From contig CAVUCH010000005.1 in the NCBI GenBank assembly GCA_963739995.1, forward strand, positions 1 to 64,000: a stretch of 64,000 bases of DNA, read 5' to 3'. Shown one piece after another: positions 45,227 through 53,240 of this stretch (positions within the stretch are counted from its first letter, which is position 1; every line of letters starts with the position of its first letter). Under the pieces are notes generated by a model. The model worked only from the letters and a program-made list of their open reading frames with translations. It was not told where the DNA came from and made no database searches. This DNA comes from CAVUCH01 sp963739995. GTDB taxonomy: Bacteria > Acidobacteriota > Vicinamibacteria > Vicinamibacterales > JAENWD01. The translations under genes and the position numbers were made by a program.

Positions 45227-45261
45227 ACTGGTAACTGATGACTGACAACTGAAAACTGAGT
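45227..45261. repeat. Five perfect 7-bp units ACTGNNN
   Basis: ACTGGTA, ACTGATG, ACTGACA, ACTGAAA and ACTGAGT in tandem, right after the SBP gene stop. Weaker inverted CAGT units lie at about 45155-45180. Confidence 0.75.
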
Positions 45262-45265
45262 ACGT

Positions 45266-46282
45266 CTACTCCAGATACCGATCGATCGGCGGTTTCAACA
45301 GCTCCTGCGACTGCGCCGTATCGAGATTGTCCTTCGTGATCATCCACACGCCGGTGTCGATCCGGCGCTCCACCTGTTTGCCCTGCAGGTGGTCGACCAT
45401 CGTCATGACGCCGAGATAGCCCATGTTGAGCGGGTTCTGCACGACGAGCCCCTGCAGCTGCCCGTTCCGCAGCGCGTCGATGAAGGGCTGGCTGGAGTCG
45501 AAGCCGATGAAGGCGATCTTGCCGGCGCGGTCGATGTCCTGAAGCGCCAGAAGCGTGCCCGCCGTCGAGGACTCGTTGACGCAGAAGATGCCCTGCAGGT
45601 CGCGGCCGAAGCGATTGAGAAGGTTCTCGGCTGCCCGCTTTGCCGTGTCGCGCGTGGGGCCGGCATATTGATCCGACGAGATCACCTTGATGCCCGGAAA
45701 CGTGGTCTTCATCCGCTGCAGAAAGCCATTCTCCCGAAACGTGGTGCTCGCAGACCCTTCCTGGTATCGCAGCAGCAGCACGTTGCCCTTGTTGCCCACC
45801 AGCTGCCCCATGCGGTCGGCCGCGAGCTCGCCGCCTTTCAGGTTGTCGGTGGCTACGAAGCTGACGATCTGATCCGAGGCCAGATCCGAGTCCATGATCA
45901 CCGTCGGGATCCCGGCGCGCTTCGCTTCTTCCACCGGACGCACCAGCGCGCGTTCGTCGAGGGGCGCGAGCACGATGCCGTTCATGCCCTGGCTGAGGAA
46001 GCCCTCGATCACCTGCACCTGCTGCTCGCGGTCGTCCTCGCGCAGCGGGCCCTTCCAGGTGATGTTCACCTTGATCCCGCGGCTCTCGAGCTCGCGCGCC
46101 GCCTTGATCGCCCCGGCGTGGATGCTCTTCCAGAACTCGTGAGTCGTGCCCTTGGGCACGACGCCAATGGCGTAGGCCTTTGCCGAGTCGCCGCGCGAGC
46201 AGGCGGCGGCATTGCCAAAGGTGCACGCCATCGCGACCAGCGCAGCTGTCCGAACGGCATGGCGGAATGGGACTCGCAACAT
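45266..46282 (-). CDS. Ribose-type sugar ABC transporter substrate-binding lipoprotein
   Basis: The 338-residue protein has a lipoprotein signal (AALVAMACTFGNAAAC, lipid Cys about residue 28). It has the type I periplasmic binding fold: YAIGVVPKGTTHEFWKSI, INITWKGP-like strand, GIVLAPLDERALV, VIMDSDLASDQIVSFVATDN, GKIAFIGFDSSQPFIDAL. The family binds ribose, galactose, inositol or related sugars and feeds RbsA/RbsC-type complexes. The matching ATPase and permease (51725-54242) lie 5.5 kb away on the other strand, which is an unusual split. The NagA-like gene follows downstream. Confidence 0.85.
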   Translation of the reverse strand: MLRVPFRHAVRTAALVAMACTFGNAAACSRGDSAKAYAIGVVPKGTTHEFWKSIHAGAIKAARELESRGIKVNITWKGPLREDDREQQVQVIEGFLSQGMNGIVLAPLDERALVRPVEEAKRAGIPTVIMDSDLASDQIVSFVATDNLKGGELAADRMGQLVGNKGNVLLLRYQEGSASTTFRENGFLQRMKTTFPGIKVISSDQYAGPTRDTAKRAAENLLNRFGRDLQGIFCVNESSTAGTLLALQDIDRAGKIAFIGFDSSQPFIDALRNGQLQGLVVQNPLNMGYLGVMTMVDHLQGKQVERRIDTGVWMITKDNLDTAQSQELLKPPIDRYLE

Positions 46283-46462
46283 GATCAGCAGCAGCTCCCG
46301 GGAAGCCGCGGGGAGTACCCGCAAGGTTTGGCGATCATAGCCGGAAAGCGTGCGGTGCCGGGCGCTCACTCGCGGCGACTTGACAATCGGCGAACGGCGC
46401 CGGGCTGCAGACCGCAGGCCAGTCGGGCCGGCGGGCGTCCGAGGCGAAGTCACCCCGTGCGA

Positions 46463-46468
46463 TAGAAT
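46463..46468 (+). promoter_or_regulatory. -10-like TAGAAT before the epimerase gene
   Basis: TAGAAT ends 11 nt before ATG 46480. No ribosome site is seen, so the mRNA may be leaderless. Confidence 0.35.
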
Positions 46469-46479
46469 CAGAGATCCGT

Positions 46480-47445
46480 ATGGCCACCCCGTACTTCTTG
46501 ACTGGTGCGCTCGGCTGTATCGGCGCGTGGGTGGTCAAGGCGCTCGTCGCGCGTGGCGACGAGCCGGTCGTGTTCGATCAGAGCCGCGACCGCCGCCGCC
46601 TGGAGGCGATTGTCGACGCGGCGGACCTGGCGCGCGTCACCTTCGTGCAGGGCGACGTCACCGACGCGGCGGCGGTGCGAGGGGCGCTCGCGGCATCCGG
46701 GGCGAAGCGTGTCATTCACCTCGCGGGCCTCCAGGTGCCCACGTGCCGTGCCGACCCGCCGCGCGGCGCGCTGGTGAATGTGCTCGGCACGCTGCACGTC
46801 TTCGAAGCCGCGCGTACGCTCGGCGCCGAGCGCGTCGTCTACGCCAGCTCTGCGGCTGTGTTCGGTTTGAGCGATGAGGCCGTCGACGAAACCGTCGCCC
46901 CTGCACCGCTGACGCACTATGGCGTGTTCAAGCAGGCAAACGAGGGCAGTGCGCGCATCTACTATCGTGACAATGGATTGTCTTCGGTTGGACTGCGCCC
47001 GTTCAGTGTATACGGCGTCGGCCGCGACGCGGGGATTACCAGCGACCCGACCCGGGCGATGAAGGCGGCGCTGCTCGGCCGGCGCTTCGACATCCGGTTC
47101 AGCGGCGTGACCGATTTCATCTACGCGGCCGATACCGCGGCGGCGTTCATCGCCTGCGCGGACGGGGCGCCAGAGGGGGCCCACGTGTTCAACGTCCATG
47201 GTGAGGCGATCGACGTGGCGTCGATCGTGAGCCTGATCGATGCGCACCTGCCGGGCCCCTCGCGTGGGCTGATCGCGTTCGGCGGGCCGCCGATCCCGAT
47301 GCCGCCGTCGCTCGACGACACGGCGCTTCGGGCGCTGGTGGCGGGGCTGCCGAGGACGAGTGCCGACGTTGGCATCGCGGAGACGATCCGCCGGTTCGGC
47401 GAGCTCCGCGCTGCCGGGCGGCTGGACACGTCGGACATCGACTGA
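46480..47445 (+). CDS. NAD-dependent epimerase/dehydratase (extended SDR)
   Basis: The 321-residue protein opens FLTGALGCIGAWVVKALVAR, the extended-SDR GxxGxxG loop. It has HLAGLQVP, YASSAAVFG and the active-site pair in THYGVFKQANE (YxxxK). Its C-terminal half (LRPFSVYGVGRDAG) fits UDP-sugar epimerases and sugar-acid dehydrogenases such as uronate or L-fucose-type enzymes. The ATG lies 11 nt after TAGAAT without a ribosome site. It precedes the UxaA-family gene by 136 nt, with one palindrome copy between. Confidence 0.82.
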   Translation: MATPYFLTGALGCIGAWVVKALVARGDEPVVFDQSRDRRRLEAIVDAADLARVTFVQGDVTDAAAVRGALAASGAKRVIHLAGLQVPTCRADPPRGALVNVLGTLHVFEAARTLGAERVVYASSAAVFGLSDEAVDETVAPAPLTHYGVFKQANEGSARIYYRDNGLSSVGLRPFSVYGVGRDAGITSDPTRAMKAALLGRRFDIRFSGVTDFIYAADTAAAFIACADGAPEGAHVFNVHGEAIDVASIVSLIDAHLPGPSRGLIAFGGPPIPMPPSLDDTALRALVAGLPRTSADVGIAETIRRFGELRAAGRLDTSDID

Positions 47446-47460
47446 CGGCGGACGTAGCAC

Positions 47461-47480
47461 GCCGGGACTGACGTCCCGGC
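47461..47480. repeat. Dispersed palindrome, single copy
   Basis: GCCGGGACTGACGTCCCGGC, 15 nt after the epimerase stop. Confidence 0.8.
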
Positions 47481-47581
47481 GCCACAGCGGGATCGTGCGC
47501 AAGGCGATCGGGAGTGTCGGGCCGACTTCCGTCGGGGCCAGCGCAGTGACGGCCCGAGGTCAGGGCCATCGGAGCAAGCCA

Positions 47582-49153
47582 GTGAAGGATCAAACAGCGA
47601 TCGCAGCCCCGCTCGCAGCGTTCGCGATTATCGTGAACCCGGCTGACAACGTCGCGGTTGTGAAAACCGAGGTCGGGCCCGGCATCACCTTGCGCCTGCC
47701 GGACGGGCGCGAGGTCACGACGCGCGGGTCCGTCACCCCCGGGCATCGTCTCGCCACGCGGGCGATTCCCGCTGGCGAGTTCGTCCTGCAGTATGGTCAG
47801 CCAATCGGCACGTCGCGCGGGATCGCGGAAGGGGACTCTATTACGCCCGAGTCGATGAGCAACGACGTGCCCGTCGTGCGCGACCTGCCCGCCGCATTTG
47901 CGTCGGAACCGCCGCGGTACGTGCCCGAGCCGGAGCGGCGCTCCTTCGTGGGGTTCCGCCGCGCCAACGGCCGGGTGGGCACGCGCAACTTCCTGCTCAT
48001 CGTGCCGACCAGCATGTGCGCCAGCCACGAGGCGCAGCAGATCGCGATGATGGCGGAGTTCTCGATCTACAAGCGCGAGCGCTTCCCGAACGTCGACGGG
48101 GTCGTCGCCATCCCGCACAGCCGCGGCTGTGGATGTGCGGACGGGTCGAACATCCAGGTCATGCTGCGGACGCTCTCGAACTACGCCGCTCACCCGAACG
48201 TCGGGGGCGTGATCTTCATTGGCCTCGGGTGTGAAAAGACGAACCTGACCGAGGTCGAGCGGTACCTGCAGCACGAGAGGTTGGACCTTGGCAAACCGGT
48301 CGTGCGCTTCGGCATCCAGGAAACCGGCGGCACGCAGGCGGTCATCGAGCGCGGCCTCCAGGAGGTCGCGGCAATGCTGCCCGCGGTCAACGAGGCGACG
48401 CGCACGACAGCGCCCATCAGCGAGCTGATCCTCGGGGTCAAGTGCGGCGGCTCCGACGGGTTTTCAGGCCTTTCTGCGAACCCGGCGCTCGGTCATGCGG
48501 CGGATCTCCTCATCCAGCAGGGGGGCACCGTCGTCATCACGGAGGTTCCCGAATTCTGCGGCGCCGAGCACATTCTCGCGCACCGCGCCAAGGATCGGGC
48601 AACCGGCGAGGCCGTGTACGAGATGGTCGACTGGTACAAGGTGTACGCGTCCAAGTTCGGAAGCGCGCTGGGGGAGAATCCGAGTCCAGGGAACGTCGCC
48701 GGGGGCCTGCTCAACATCACGATCAAGTCGCTCGGCGCCATCGCCAAGGCCGGCACCACGCGCGTCGAGGGATGCTGCGGGTACGCCGAGGTGCCGTCGG
48801 GAAAGGGACTGTGGTTGATGCAGGGCCCCGGCTACGACCAGGAGTCGACGCCAGGCCTCGTGGCCGCCGGCTCGCAGCTGGTGGTCTTCACCACCGGTCG
48901 CGGGACGACAATCGGGAATGCGATCGCGCCAGTCGTGAAGCTCGCGTCGAACACCGCGGTGCACCAGCGCATGTCGCGGGATCTCGACCTGTCCGCCGGC
49001 GGGATCATCGACGGCACCGATACCATCGAGGATGTCGGCGCGCGGGTCTTCGACCACGTCATCCGCGTCGCTTCGGGGGAGATGCTCGCGAAAGCCGAGG
49101 AGAGCAAGCACCGCGAGTTCCAGATCTGGGCCGAGCAGTCGGTGTCGCTGTGA
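47582..49153 (+). CDS. UxaA/GarD-family sugar-acid dehydratase
   Basis: The GTG at 47582 has GGAG upstream. The 523-residue protein has an N-terminal SAF domain (residues about 15-85, NPADNVAVVKTEV). The larger catalytic domain has RVGTRNFLLIVPTSMCAS, HSRGCGC, FIGLGCEKTN, GVKCGGSDGFSG and EVPEFCGAEHIL, the iron-dependent altronate/galactarate dehydratase pattern. The family includes D-altronate, D-galactarate, L-galactonate and L-fuconate dehydratases. Zinc-ADH and FAH-family genes directly downstream look like an oxidative, non-phosphorylated route (acid to 2-keto-3-deoxy acid, oxidation, cleavage). The exact sugar is unresolved. Confidence 0.87.
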   Translation: MKDQTAIAAPLAAFAIIVNPADNVAVVKTEVGPGITLRLPDGREVTTRGSVTPGHRLATRAIPAGEFVLQYGQPIGTSRGIAEGDSITPESMSNDVPVVRDLPAAFASEPPRYVPEPERRSFVGFRRANGRVGTRNFLLIVPTSMCASHEAQQIAMMAEFSIYKRERFPNVDGVVAIPHSRGCGCADGSNIQVMLRTLSNYAAHPNVGGVIFIGLGCEKTNLTEVERYLQHERLDLGKPVVRFGIQETGGTQAVIERGLQEVAAMLPAVNEATRTTAPISELILGVKCGGSDGFSGLSANPALGHAADLLIQQGGTVVITEVPEFCGAEHILAHRAKDRATGEAVYEMVDWYKVYASKFGSALGENPSPGNVAGGLLNITIKSLGAIAKAGTTRVEGCCGYAEVPSGKGLWLMQGPGYDQESTPGLVAAGSQLVVFTTGRGTTIGNAIAPVVKLASNTAVHQRMSRDLDLSAGGIIDGTDTIEDVGARVFDHVIRVASGEMLAKAEESKHREFQIWAEQSVSL

Positions 49154-49168
49154 CGACCGCTCCTTGTC

Positions 49169-49301
49169 GGCTACAGGCTACAGGCTACCGGCTGCGGACC
49201 TGTCTGGCTCCTGCGGGGCTGACCCGGAGCGACAACCTTCCCGTGCCTGCGGGCCAGTTTGTGCCTGCAGGCTGCAGCCTGTAGCCCGCAGCCTGTTCCT
49301 A
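49169..49301. repeat. Inverted 7-bp arrays (GGCTACA and GCAGCCT types)
   Basis: Left half: GGCTACA, GGCTACA, GGCTACC, GGCTGCG (49169-49196). Right half: GCAGCCT, GTAGCCC, GCAGCCT, GTTCCTA (49274-49301). The halves are reverse complements in type and end on the first base of the ADH start codon. Confidence 0.7.
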
Positions 49302-50437
49302 TGCGCGCCGCCGTACTCGTCGACGTGGGCCGGATCGAGCTTGGCGACATTCCGGTCGTCGCACCCGGCCCGCACGATGTGTGCGTGCGTGTCAGCGCCG
49401 TCGGTCTCTGCGGCACCGACTTCCACATTTTTGGCGGGCACGCCAACTACCACACCGATCATCGCGGCGTCCCCGTGCCCCTGTCACAGCACCCGCAGGT
49501 GCTCGGCCACGAAATCGTCGGCGTCGTCGAGGAGTGCGGAGAGGCTGTTGCGGATCTGCGGCCCGGCGATCGGGTGGTGGTGGACCAGGGCATCAACTGC
49601 CACAGTGCGCGCCGGCCCATGTGCGAATACTGTGCCTCGGGCGATTCGCACCAGTGCGCGTCGTACCGGGAGCACGGCATCACGGGCCTTCAGGGCGGCC
49701 TGGCGGAGCACATCACGGTGCCCGCCGTGAACGCCCTTGCCGTCACCGGCGGTCTGCCGAGCGCGCACGTGGCTCTCACCGAACCGCTCGGCTGCATCGT
49801 GCATTCGTCCGACATGGTGTCGCGGGCACATGCCCGCTATGTCCTGAAACACGCCGACGCAAACCGGCGTGTCCGTACGGTGCTCGTGAGCGGCGCCGGG
49901 CCGGCGGGGTTGCTGTTCATCCAGTACCTGCGGCGGGCGCTCGACTGGGACGGCCTCATCCTGCTGAGCGAGCCGAACCCGCTCAAGCGCTCGCTCGCGC
50001 GGCGTTTCGGCGCGGAGCCGCTCGACCCCGGCGTCGACGTCATCGAAGCCGTCGGCGATGCGACCCGAGGCCGCAGGGCCGAGTACCTGATCGATGCATC
50101 GGGTGCCGGCGAGTTGTTCCGGCAGATCCCGGGACTGATTCGCAAGCAGGCGACCGTGCTCCTCTACGGTCACGGTCACGCCGGCGTGGATCTGAGCGTC
50201 ATGAACAACGTCCAGTTCCTCGAGCCCACGCTGGTTGCGCCGGTCGGTGCATCAGGAGGGTTCCTCGCCGACCATCGCCCGGCCACCTACGATCGCGCCC
50301 TGAACCTGATCGAGACCAGGCGCGTCGACGTCGACCCGATCGTCTCGCACCACTACACCTCGCTCGACGATGTGCCGCAGGCGTTCGACGGGGCCCACAG
50401 GGCGGCGGACTACGTAAAGGGCGTCGTCGAGCTCTGA
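49301..50437 (+). CDS. Zinc-dependent (MDR) alcohol/sugar-acid dehydrogenase
   Basis: The 378-residue protein begins MRAAVLVDVGRIELGDIP. It has the catalytic-zinc motif VGLCGTDFHIF (Cys), LGHEIVGVVEECG (His, Glu), a structural zinc cluster region with CHSARRPMCEYCASGDSHQC, and a Rossmann loop VSGAGPAGLLFIQYL. Medium-chain dehydrogenases of this type oxidise sugar alcohols or keto-deoxy sugar acids. Between a UxaA-family dehydratase and an FAH hydrolase it could be the 2-keto-3-deoxy acid dehydrogenase of a non-phosphorylated pathway. The ATG has no ribosome site; a 7-bp array abuts it. Confidence 0.84.
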   Translation: MRAAVLVDVGRIELGDIPVVAPGPHDVCVRVSAVGLCGTDFHIFGGHANYHTDHRGVPVPLSQHPQVLGHEIVGVVEECGEAVADLRPGDRVVVDQGINCHSARRPMCEYCASGDSHQCASYREHGITGLQGGLAEHITVPAVNALAVTGGLPSAHVALTEPLGCIVHSSDMVSRAHARYVLKHADANRRVRTVLVSGAGPAGLLFIQYLRRALDWDGLILLSEPNPLKRSLARRFGAEPLDPGVDVIEAVGDATRGRRAEYLIDASGAGELFRQIPGLIRKQATVLLYGHGHAGVDLSVMNNVQFLEPTLVAPVGASGGFLADHRPATYDRALNLIETRRVDVDPIVSHHYTSLDDVPQAFDGAHRAADYVKGVVEL

Positions 50438-50453
50438 GTTTCTCGGAGTCACC

Positions 50454-51386
50454 ATGCGCATCGTCTGTTTCGTGCCGAAGACGTCCGGAGATGCCGCGCC
50501 GCGGCTCGGCGCGCTGCTGCAGGACGACGTTCACATCCTCGACTTCGCGACCGCCATCAAGGCCGGTGACGCCGCCGCGCCGCTGATCGCCTGGTACGAT
50601 CTCGATGGTCCCTACCTGTCCCGCGCGCTCGCGTTTGCACGAGATCTTGGCCGCGACGTGCTCGACGCCGCCCGCCATGCGACGCCGGCAGCCGTCGTTC
50701 CGCTCGCCGACATTCGGCTGCTCGCACCGGTGCCTCGGCCCGGCAAGCTGATTTGCATCGGCCTCAACTACAAGGATCACGCCGCCGAGAGCAAGATGCC
50801 GCTGCCGGCGTCGCCCGTGACCTTCTCGAAATACACGACCGCCGTCACGCACCCGGCATCGCCCGTGTATCTGCCGGCGGTCAGCCAGCAGGTGGACTAC
50901 GAGGCGGAGCTCGCGGTGGTCATCGGCCGCCGGGCGAAGCACGTGCCTCGCGAGCGCGCCTACGAACACGTGCTCGGGTACACGAACCTCAACGACGTGA
51001 GCGCGCGCGACCTGCAGTTCGCCGACAAGCAGTGGCAGCGGGGCAAGTCGTGCGACAGCTTCGCGCCGATGGGTCCCGCCATTGTCACGGCAGACGAGAT
51101 CCCCGATCCGCACGTCTTGCGCATCCGCCTTCGCCTCAACGGCGTGGTCATGCAGGACTCCTCGACGGCGCAGTTGATCTTCGGCGTGGATCAGCTGATC
51201 GCTTTCCTGAGCGAGACCGTCACCCTGGAACCCGGGGACGTCATCGCCACCGGCACACCCGCCGGTGTCGGCTTCGCGCGACAGCCCCCCGTGTTCCTCC
51301 AGGCGGGGGACATCATGGAAGTGGAGGTCGAGGGGCTGGGCGTCCTGTCCAATCCCGTGCTCGCCGAGAAGAGCAACGGACGTTGA
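50454..51386 (+). CDS. Fumarylacetoacetate hydrolase-family protein
   Basis: The 310-residue protein has a small N-terminal domain and the FAH fold: ICIGLNYKDHAAESKM, VTFSKYT, VDYEAELAVVIGR (metal Glu residues), GYTNLNDVSARDLQ (Asp), and GTPAGVGFARQPP. Members split or hydrate 2,4-diketo acids, for example 2,4-diketo-3-deoxy-L-fuconate. With the preceding dehydratase and dehydrogenase it completes a plausible route from a sugar acid to two small acids. It starts 16 nt after the ADH gene, so the three form an operon. Confidence 0.86.
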   Translation: MRIVCFVPKTSGDAAPRLGALLQDDVHILDFATAIKAGDAAAPLIAWYDLDGPYLSRALAFARDLGRDVLDAARHATPAAVVPLADIRLLAPVPRPGKLICIGLNYKDHAAESKMPLPASPVTFSKYTTAVTHPASPVYLPAVSQQVDYEAELAVVIGRRAKHVPRERAYEHVLGYTNLNDVSARDLQFADKQWQRGKSCDSFAPMGPAIVTADEIPDPHVLRIRLRLNGVVMQDSSTAQLIFGVDQLIAFLSETVTLEPGDVIATGTPAGVGFARQPPVFLQAGDIMEVEVEGLGVLSNPVLAEKSNGR

Positions 51387-51408
51387 CGAGCACGGCTTTC
51401 GCGGGCCT

Positions 51409-51711
51409 AATGCAGAATGCACGATGCACAATGCACAAGGGAATGCCGGAACTAGTGGTCTGTCCTTGTCATTTGTGGAGTGGCTGTCGGAGCGCGGCGC
51501 CCGAGTGGCAAGGCGTGAGGAGCGAGCATATCGGGAATATTCGAGCGACGAGCAACGCCGCCAGTCGGGATGCCCCGCCCGACAGGCACTCTACAAGTGA
51601 CAAGGACAGGCCACTAGATCGCGCCGCTGCGTTGCGGCTCGCGTCCGGGCGTTGTTCCAACTTGCTGCCCACCGTGGCGCAGTGTGCATTGTGCATCGTG
51701 CATCGTGCATT
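51409..51711. repeat. Inverted 7-bp arrays flanking a 166-bp element
   Basis: Left: AATGCAG, AATGCAC, GATGCAC, AATGCAC (51409-51436). Right: GTGCATT, GTGCATC, GTGCATC, GTGCATT (51684-51711). The right half is the reverse complement type of the left, with the structured element between them. Confidence 0.75.
51452..51617. repeat. 166-bp structured element, copy A
   Basis: It begins CTAGTG and ends CACTAG. The terminal arms (51452-51490 and 51579-51617) pair at 35 of 39 positions by my count. The 88-nt core (51491-51578) is about 83 percent identical to the core of the copy at 56035-56200, while the arms differ apart from the first 6 nt. The whole can fold into one long hairpin with a small inner stem (ATAT...ATAT). 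Confidence 0.85.
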
Positions 51712-51724
51712 ACATGATTCCCTG

Positions 51725-53239
51725 ATGCCTCTTCTCCACGTCGACGGAGTCCAGAAGCGGTTCGGCGCCACCGTGGCGCTCGACGGGGTGAGCTTCCAAC
51801 TCGAAGCGGGGCAGGTTCACGCACTCATCGGCGAGAACGGGGCGGGGAAGAGCACGCTCATGAACGTGCTGGCTGGCGCGCTCGCGCCGGATGCGGGCAC
51901 CATCCAGATCGACGGCCGGCCGTACCGCCCGGCGTCCCCACTCGACGCGAGCCGTCACGGCATCGCCCTCATTCACCAGGAACTGTCGCTCTGCCCGCAC
52001 ATGACAGTGGCGGAAAACATCCTCATGGGCCGCGAGCCGGCCCGCTGGGGTGTCGTCGATCCCGCCGCGGCCTACGCCCGCACGAGCGCGTTGGTCGAGA
52101 ACTTCCCGCACCCTGAGCTGCGGCCGCACCGCATCGTCGGGGAACTGCCGATTGCCGCGCAGCAGGTCGTGGAGATCTGCCGCGCGCTGGCGTCCGACTG
52201 TCGCATCCTCCTGATGGACGAGCCGACGAGCAGCCTCCAGCGCGCGGACGTGGACCGGCTGTTCGGCCTGATCGGCCGGCTGCGCACCCAGGGTCTCGGC
52301 ATCGTCTACATCAGTCATTTCCTGGAGGAGATCCGGGAGATTGCCGATGTGTGCACCGTACTGCGGGACGGCCGGAGCGTGGCCACCGGCGGAATTGCCG
52401 ACTCGACCAACGAGCAGCTCGTGGCCCACATGGTCGGCCGCCCCGTCGAGAACCTCTTCCCGTCCCGCACGCGGCACGAGGCGGGGGAGGTCGTGCTCTC
52501 GGTCAAGGGCCTGCGGGCCGCTCCCGCCGTGCAGTCCGCGACCTTCGATCTGCGTCGCGGCGAGGTGCTCGGCATCGCCGGGCTGATGGGCTCCGGACGC
52601 ACGGAGATGGTGCGCGCCATATTCGGCCTCGATCCGATTGCGAGCGGGGAAGTGACCGTGTCGGCCGGCAAGCGCACGTCCCGGGCGACGCTTCGTTCCC
52701 GTGTGCTGCGCGAGCGGCTCGCGGCGGGCATGGGGTACCTCAGTGAAGACCGCAAGGGCGAGGGCCTGGCGCTCACCATGTCGCTCGCGGACAACATTAC
52801 GCTCACCAACTTCGGGGCGTGTGCAACGCGCGGGTGGATCCGCCTCGCCGACCAACGGGAGCAGGCGACCCGGTGGATGCGGGCGATCGGGGTGCGCGCG
52901 CGAACATCCGACCAGCCCGCGGTGACGCTCTCCGGGGGGAACCAGCAGAAGGTGGCGCTCGCGCGCCTGCTGCACCAGCAATGCGACATCCTGCTGCTCG
53001 ACGAGCCCACGCGCGGCATCGACATCGGCAGCAAGGCCCAGATCTACGAGGTCATCGCGCAGGCCGCCGACCAGGGTAAAGCGGTACTCGTGGTCAGCTC
53101 GTACCTGCCGGAGCTGTTCGGCCTCTGCGATCGGCTGGCGGTGATGAGCCGCGGCCGCCTCACCGTGCCGAGGCCGATCAGCGAGTGGACGCCCGAATCC
53201 GTACTGCACGCTGCCATCGACGTGGAGGCCGTCGCCTGA
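51725..53239 (+). CDS. Sugar ABC transporter ATPase, RbsA-type
   Basis: The 504-residue protein has two ATPase domains. The first has a full Walker A (GENGAGKSTLMNVL), an ELSLCPHMTVAENI Q-loop region and MDEPTSSL. The second has a degenerate Walker A (GLMGSGRTEMVRAI) and LSGGNQQKVALARLL with DEPTRGIDIG. This asymmetry is typical of RbsA, XylG and MglA. It powers uptake with the permease encoded 1 nt downstream and probably the lipoprotein at 45266-46282. The start ATG lies just after a 7-bp array, with no strong ribosome site. Confidence 0.9.
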   Translation: MPLLHVDGVQKRFGATVALDGVSFQLEAGQVHALIGENGAGKSTLMNVLAGALAPDAGTIQIDGRPYRPASPLDASRHGIALIHQELSLCPHMTVAENILMGREPARWGVVDPAAAYARTSALVENFPHPELRPHRIVGELPIAAQQVVEICRALASDCRILLMDEPTSSLQRADVDRLFGLIGRLRTQGLGIVYISHFLEEIREIADVCTVLRDGRSVATGGIADSTNEQLVAHMVGRPVENLFPSRTRHEAGEVVLSVKGLRAAPAVQSATFDLRRGEVLGIAGLMGSGRTEMVRAIFGLDPIASGEVTVSAGKRTSRATLRSRVLRERLAAGMGYLSEDRKGEGLALTMSLADNITLTNFGACATRGWIRLADQREQATRWMRAIGVRARTSDQPAVTLSGGNQQKVALARLLHQQCDILLLDEPTRGIDIGSKAQIYEVIAQAADQGKAVLVVSSYLPELFGLCDRLAVMSRGRLTVPRPISEWTPESVLHAAIDVEAVA

Positions 53240-53240
53240 G

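Noticed and set aside
50753..51724. N-terminal extension of the RbsA-type protein
   Set aside because: The frame stays open through the FAH gene, the 7-bp arrays and the 166-bp element, but it encodes no domain. The Walker-containing domain starts right after ATG 51725.
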